Origin: Brugia malayi
Lineage: Eukaryota; Nematoda; Chromadorea; Rhabditida; Onchocercidae
DNA length: 64,000 nt
Assembly (NCBI RefSeq): GCF_000002995.4
Contig: NW_025062475.1
Span: 13,424,687 to 13,488,686, forward strand
Direction: 5' to 3'
The notes beneath the pieces are model-generated. The model saw nothing but the letters and a program-made list of their open reading frames with translations, was not told the DNA's origin and searched no databases. Position 1 is the stretch's first letter. Every line of letters starts with the position of its first letter. Made by a program: the position numbers and the translations under genes. Shown here in pieces: positions 57,877 through 64,000 of the stretch.

Positions 57877-59960
57877 GTGGTAGAATAATCCGGTTTTATA
57901 CATCTACAAATTAATTTTAGTTGTGATTTGTAATTGTGGTCAGTGTTGTAGTTTATTTTCCTGTAAAGAATTTGATTATTTTCTTATGTGAAGAGAAACA
58001 GTTTTATCAGGAATTGTTGAAAATTTCCGTTTATTCTTTTTCTGTTATTTCACTCTTTGTTGCTTCACTGGCTATAACTTTAGTAATGATTGTTTACTGG
58101 GTTTGTTTTATGTGCTGTATATTTCTCTATTTATATTTTTAACGTGTACATTACTAATTCCTACGGGATAGTGCTTCATTGAACTGATTCATTTAGTATT
58201 GTTTTTTTTTTTTTTTTTCTTGATTGTTTGGGAATGGTTCTCATTGTGATAAAAATTCCGAACTTTTGAAAAAAAGTTTTAAACGATTTCATTCTTCGAA
58301 AATGAACTTGAAACATGAAGCTGAGCTATAAAGCAGCTTTTCTAGGTTATATAATTAAGCTTACGCAACACGGCTGAAACTTAATCGGTTTTTAAGGTAA
58401 ATCTGAAGTTTATTTTATTATTATAGGATATCTTCTGTCTTCGTGTGCTTATATCTATGTGTACGTTGCCTTTTTCTTGTTTGCTAATTACATTGATTCC
58501 TTCTGTTGTAAACCTTTCATAGGAAAATGAACAATCCGGGTATAACAAAAAGTTTCATGTATTTATCTGTTCTTTCGTGTGTTGATGTTGGTGGTGTTTG
58601 AGAGCTCAAGAAACCTGCAATTTAGGCTGGAACATTAGCTAAAAAGTATTGAAAGTCTGAGACTGACATTTTCCAAAAAACGTTTTGCAAATTGTATGGG
58701 AAAAAGACAAATTTTGGATTGATCAAATTTACCTTATCAATGATTGCAGCTATGAACAGTAGAGTTGGACATATCTGGTTTTCTTATTATCCAATTTGGG
58801 AGTTTTGATTTTTTGCCTTTTCTATACAGAGAGCAGGAAGTTGAGGTAGGCACGACATTTTTTCTTGGAAGTCACTGATCATTTTTTTTTTTTTCACATT
58901 TTCCGGAACATTCGATAGCATCATTTGAAAATTCCATGTTTCTCTGTTACTTTTTTTAATGATTTTTATGGTCCTTCCAGCATTTTTGTAAAGTCACATG
59001 TTTTTAATACAATCAGTACTCAGCAGACTTCGATCATTGACTGATTCTTCAATGTGTTTTGTACGGTTTTTTTTTTTTTTCAAATTTTAATACGGTGGCG
59101 AAATTAGGTGTCACTTTGACTGCACCGGAGACCATTAGAAAAATGGGGGGAACATTTTAACATTCTTAAGCATTTTTTTGATTTTGATTAGAATTATTTT
59201 TGTTTTCATTAAAAGGATGTGTATAGCTGAAATAATTGGATGACTTACTAAGATGCAAAGGTAAGAAAAGATTAGTCTTCAGATATTTTCGATATTTTTA
59301 TTAAATGCTTGAGAATTCTCATATAAATGGTCTGCTTATTACTTGAACATTTCATATCATTAGTTATCTAGTCCAAAATTAATACACCTCTAGGCGATGT
59401 TTTTATTTGTTCAGAAATGTTTTATTGTCATGGATTATTATTGCAGGATAGAAATGAAATTGAAATTGGTAACAATTATCTAAATAATTATTGTAAGAAA
59501 CTGTCTTTTACTGGTTCTTGTTTTTGTTGTATTATGTTTCCTAATGTTAGTCACGGGAACTGATCATTCAGCTAATCATTCTATACGTAAATTCCATCAT
59601 AAAAATCCATCTACAAACAATGGTTTTTTTTTTTTAGGTGCTACTGTGTTTCCAGCTAATTCTCAATCTTTGTGAAATGAGAAAAATGATAAGAGTTGTC
59701 TTATTTTGTTGCAGTATTTAATTACAGTCATTAATTTTAGAAGTTCATTGTGCAAAGAAAAAAAAAAAAAAGTCAAATTATAAAAAGTACTTATTGCTGA
59801 ATCATTTTTCTAACGTGTATAAATGACTGCACAATGATCTATTACCAAGTGATTTTAAGAGGAACTCTATAAGAAAAAATTAGAATCAATTGTTCACTTG
59901 TAAGTGTTTTGAACATTGAACATTAAAAACATAAATAATATTTGAGAGGAATGGTATATA
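57877..59960. other. HEXIM-GALNT intergenic region
   Basis: About 2 kb, less AT-extreme than elsewhere. One possible extra HEXIM 3' exon begins at 58523 (TTTCATAG|GAAAATG). Otherwise I see T-runs and no coding chain. A TTTTTCAG at 59960-59967 is a plausible spliced-leader acceptor for the next gene. Confidence 0.55.
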
Positions 59961-60011
59961 GTTTTTCAGAGGAATGTATTTGAAATCATTCATCTTCCAC
60001 TGATATAATAA

Positions 60012-60110
60012 TGTCCTCTATCGTCGTACATCGTCACCATTATCATCATTATTTGGGTCCTTTTCAATGTCATTTTCATCATTCGTTCCTTTCGCTTCAA
60101 ACCACTGCTG
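60012..60110 (+). other. In-frame hydrophobic segment upstream of the GALNT Met, probably the real signal anchor
   Basis: The GALNT frame is open upstream of 60111 back to a TAA at 60009-60011, with no ATG. It reads SSYIVTIIIIWVLFNVIFII, then RSFRFKPLL, resembling the single-pass anchor of GALNTs (..IWVLLDMFLLLYF in human GALNT1). An ATG at 60011-60013 is one base out of frame. A one-base indel there, a real frame change, or non-AUG initiation would each explain it. Confidence 0.5.
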
Positions 60111-60943
60111 ATGTTATTAACGAACATTTTTCTGTCGATACTTCTGCAATATTTTACAACTAGTACTACTGCTAATGGAACAAATATTTCCAAAATTTCT
60201 ATTGAAAAAGTATCAGAGGAAGAAAATGAAATTTTAAATGAAAATGAGCTAAAAAAGCCTGAAGTTAAGCTAAAGCAATGCGAACATGTTGATCCATACG
60301 TGGAGTAAGTTTTAATAATTTTTTTGAATTTTCAAAATTGTTTTATCTCTTAGAGCACATATCCTATCTTCATTCATCATATCATTTTTTTCCTAAAACT
60401 CTTTTTTTTTTTTTGAATTTTACACTTTAACTGCATTTATTTATTTATTCATTTTCTATAGAAGTTAATTTTTAGATTTTCTATAGCCCTAAGATCTGAA
60501 GCATTTCTATATTATGTTAAGTTTCATAGATGAATGTGAATAATTTTAAGGGAATTATTTCAGTGTAATATCTTGGTCAACAGTTAATGCTAATGTTAGC
60601 AATTGTGATCCAGTTACACCAAAAGAAAGTAATATGATAGCAAATGAAGCAGGGAGACAACGATATGAATGGGGTATCAAGAAATTTGCTTATGATGTAG
60701 TGACAAGTGATAAAATTGGACCACGTCGTAAATTATCGCCTGTTTATCATGAATTGTAAGAAACTTGTTATGAAAATTTTTTTTTAGGATTTTTTGTAAT
60801 ATTTTATGATCGATCATTCATAGAATTTCCCGAATTTTTATATCTTAAAAGTTGAAATGATACTTGAAAAGATATTGCTACAACTTTTATCCTCATATTG
60901 ACGATTTGTTCATTATATTACTGTATAAATTGATTTTCGCATC

Positions 60944-60974
<31 letters not shown>

Positions 60975-63966
60975 TTTTTTTTTTCAGTTATTGACAAGCT
61001 TTATTTCACTGAAAAATTTATAATGTTTAAAATTTCATCCTACTTTGCTAGTTTAATCCTATTCAAAAATTTATTTGTTTGTTTTTTTTTTTTCTTTTCA
61101 GATGTGAAACATTACCTCGCAATATCAGTTTAACTGTAAGCATAGTTATTATTTATCACAATGAAGCATTGTCTGTATTAATTCGTATGTTAAACAGTAT
61201 TTTCGATCATACTCCATCTAATCTTCTTCAAGAGATTATTTTATATGATGACTATAGTGATTATGATACAATGCTCATTAATCACGTTATCACTTATGGC
61301 AATTATGTACAATGGCCAATGGAAAAAATAATCACGCAGCGTAGTAATGAACGCTTAGGACTTATTAGAGCTAAGGTTAATTATTTTTAATCAAATATCA
61401 TCTGGGAATTTTTTATTAAGGAATTAATTTATCACTTAAATAGGAAGTAAATTTCTGGCGAGGAATAAAAAATTTTCTGCCGGAAGTGCAGTTAATTTTA
61501 AAAATGCGCTTACTTTAAATTTAGGCAAATCTGTATAACTTAAATAAATAGTCACAGATAAAGGCACAGGTAGCAATCTTTTGCTTCGCAATATTGTAAT
61601 TTTTATTTTCAGGTGTACGCATCACGTGTGGCCCATGGTGATGTTCTCATATTCTTGGATAGCCATTGTGAAGTAACTCCGTTATGGATTGAACCTTTAC
61701 TGCTGCCAATACAGGAAGATTCCACAAGGTCAGAGAGTAAAATAAATTATGTTTTCTAATTTATATCTACTCATATATAGGAATTTGTTGATAAAGAGAA
61801 TAGCTAAGCAAAAAATCCTCGTATGCTGTAGATTTCATGATAAGTTTTCTCGGATCAAAACAGGCCAACAGGTTCAAAAGTTCATTCTAATAGCAAATAA
61901 TAAGTAAAGAGTATCTGAGATCAAAATGTAAACGTTATGATATTGAAAAAGCCAAAACTTCTACTTAAATTATGAATAAAATCAAAGCAGTTTAGAGTTG
62001 TTCTTCCAGTCGTTGATTTAATTAGTGCAAAAACGTTTGAATTTTCCAAAGCAATGATAGCAAAAGGTGCATTTAATTGGGATCTTGAATTCAAGTGGAA
62101 ATATATTCCATGGGAGTATTGGGATTTACCGGAAAACAATATTAAACCCTTTCGGTTGGTATTCTGTGTTCGTTGTTTTTTTTTCTGATAGCTACCACAG
62201 TTTAGCACCAGAATTACTATATATAATAATGTTGCAGCTTAAAATGATTTTTATTTCTTCTGTAAATTTATTATTAATTCTCTTAAATAACATTTTCCAA
62301 GTGGTTGGAAATTGAATAACGTTTTCCAAACATTTAAGCATTTACATAGTATTATAACTTGTGAAACAAATGAAATGGATTGGGGAAATAGTTTCATAGC
62401 TCGATATTCTAACAGTTTCCTCGACCAATATAATCATAATGAATAAAACATTGCATTGTGAGCAGGATAGATTCTGATAATTTTGAGATTCTAGATATTT
62501 GTGATATTCCAAGTATTTCTGAGAAAATTATAGTATTTTTTTTCTTTTTTTTTGCTTATAGATCATCGACTATGTCAGGCGGTTTACTAGCAATTGACCG
62601 TAAATATTTCCATGCAATGGGTGAATATGATACCGGAATGGAGATTTGGGGAGTTGAAAATATCGAAATGTCCATTCGGGTTCGTAGAATTTGAAACATT
62701 CATATATATCGTTCCATACGTTAATATCTGTTTGCTATAACTTCTTAAATGGTCTAACTGGCTGTAAATTCGAGAATTTGATGATTATCGTTAAGTGTAT
62801 TGCGGCTTAGTCCGACATACTGAATTGAAATTATTAATAATAATGATAATACTGAATTTAATTGGGTATTGTAAGAGTACTTAATGCTGAGTAAAAATAG
62901 GATCGTTAATGAGAAATTCCATCGCAAACTTGTGATCGATTCACAATTTCCACATTTGTCATAATTTTCATAACTTCTTCACATATTCACAGCTGCTATA
63001 TTGATATCAAAACGTCGACCGATCCAAAATATTGTTCTAACCAACTTTAGTATTAAAATATAACTAGTGATGTCGCTAATATCTGATAAAATTATCAGAT
63101 TCAGAAATATTTAGATATGGCTTTGCGGTGGATCCATCTTAGTAGCACCATGCAGTCACGTTGGCCACGTATTTCGTACGCGTCGTCCATATACGAACAA
63201 ACCAGGTGTAGATTCAAAGTTATATAATTCGCTACGAACCATTAAAATTTGGTTCGATGATTATGATGTGAGTCGATGCTTCATTTTTATTTTACTAAAA
63301 GTGATGAACACTTGTCCTTTCAAAAAAGTGGTAATAGCAACAATAATGTAATATTAACCTATGGTAGGGTATAGCTGAGATTTTCAATACATATCTTAGA
63401 AGGTTTTAAATCGGATAAGTGAAATAATTGGCCTAGAAGAATGATAATATAACACAGTTATAATACATTTACTAGGAGAAATATCTCGAGTGCTTTTAGT
63501 AATTATTAATACTAAATATTTTATCATAGTTACTGAATTTTTACTTGACTTATACTGCTATGAAGTTCTTGTTGTTAAAAATGCAACAGATACTATAGTC
63601 ATGGTATATAAAACTAATATTCTCAAAAATTTTGCTTAAAATAACTTCAAGTTAAGCTCGATTTTCTGAATGGAAGTTATATCCTTAAAGTTATCTTATT
63701 TCTCCATCTGAATTCATCGCAAAAACAGATACCTCTTCGGATGTGTTCCCTTCCCTTTTCTGAACCTTCAACACTTAACACTTCTTTTTTTTTTTTTTTA
63801 GAAATACTTCTATGAGAAACGACCGGATGCGAAAGGAATGAAAGCAGGCGATCTGAGTGAACGCATGAAATTAAAGGAAAGTCTCAACTGTAAGCCATTT
63901 CAATGGTACATACAAGAAATTGATCCGGAACTCGAGCCTAAAAAGATGCTACATGAAGAACTATAA
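60111..63966 (+). CDS. GALNT: Polypeptide N-acetylgalactosaminyltransferase without lectin domain (8 exons)
   Basis: Exons 60111-60304, 60564-60755, 61102-61375, 61613-61728, 61996-62154, 62562-62679, 63115-63267 and 63802-63966 keep phase and give 456 residues. GALNTs are Golgi type II enzymes that start mucin-type O-glycans by moving GalNAc from UDP-GalNAc to Ser/Thr. Motifs: [28 protein letters not shown], the metal-binding DxH (236-238); [19 protein letters not shown] (315-324); [14 protein letters not shown] (338-351), where WGGEN is usual; [13 protein letters not shown] (365 onward); [14 protein letters not shown]. The stop follows CKPFQWY by about 21 residues, so the C-terminal ricin-type trefoil is absent. 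As I recall, C. elegans GLY-8 is similarly short, which would make this an orthologue. The N-terminus is uncertain: an ATG-less frame upstream (60012-60110) encodes a better membrane anchor. Confidence 0.92.
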
Positions 63967-64000
63967 ATTTCGATCCGTCATCATTATGTTCAAATTTAAA

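Noticed and set aside
59990..60193. Minus-strand 67-codon frame over the GALNT start
   Set aside because: Antisense shadow of the GALNT 5' exon and hydrophobic leader.

Overview
The window looks like a nematode nuclear genome, possibly spirurid/clade III, but the species cannot be fixed from sequence. It is extremely AT-rich, with homopolymer runs, microsatellites and minisatellites throughout. It carries many short exons in small introns with TTTTCAG/TTTTAG-type acceptors, and its genes are recognisably animal. There are no operon-like bacterial features, no tRNA or rRNA that I can recognise, and no CRISPR array.

I could build five protein-coding genes by following splice phases by eye. (1) 135-816, minus: the first two coding exons of an adenylyl cyclase of the ADCY9/ACY-1 type, running off the left edge. 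(2) 11437-27192, minus: a 24-exon PHLPP-type PH/leucine-rich-repeat/PP2C phosphatase (about 1219 residues; every exon junction keeps phase). (3) 30914-40420, plus: an 18-exon oxysterol-binding protein (PH domain, coiled coil, ORD; about 743 residues). (4) 54039-57876, plus: a five-exon HEXIM (P-TEFb/7SK snRNP inhibitor; 317 residues) behind a TATA promoter. (5) 60111-63966, plus: an eight-exon polypeptide GalNAc-transferase (456 residues) that stops right after the catalytic domain, with no ricin-type lectin domain.

The rest is intergenic or intronic low-complexity DNA: 817-11114, 27193-30648, 40421-53360 and 57877-59960. It holds at least ten tandem arrays (unit sizes about 31-181 bp), a long imperfect hairpin at 9742-9828, and Z-DNA-prone alternating purine-pyrimidine sequence in the HEXIM 5' leader.

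The genes do not form one pathway. PHLPP and OSBP are divergently arranged about 3.7 kb apart, and HEXIM and GALNT follow OSBP on the same strand. The main unexpected pattern is that several tandem repeats or duplications in PHLPP and OSBP carry copies of the adjacent real splice junction (3' splice site before PHLPP exon 9, probably exon 3, and OSBP exon 1; 5' splice site after OSBP exon 5). One OSBP intron is also bounded by a 15-bp direct repeat across both splice sites. Together they suggest that tandem duplication across exon edges is repeatedly making decoy splice sites and reshaping introns in this genome.
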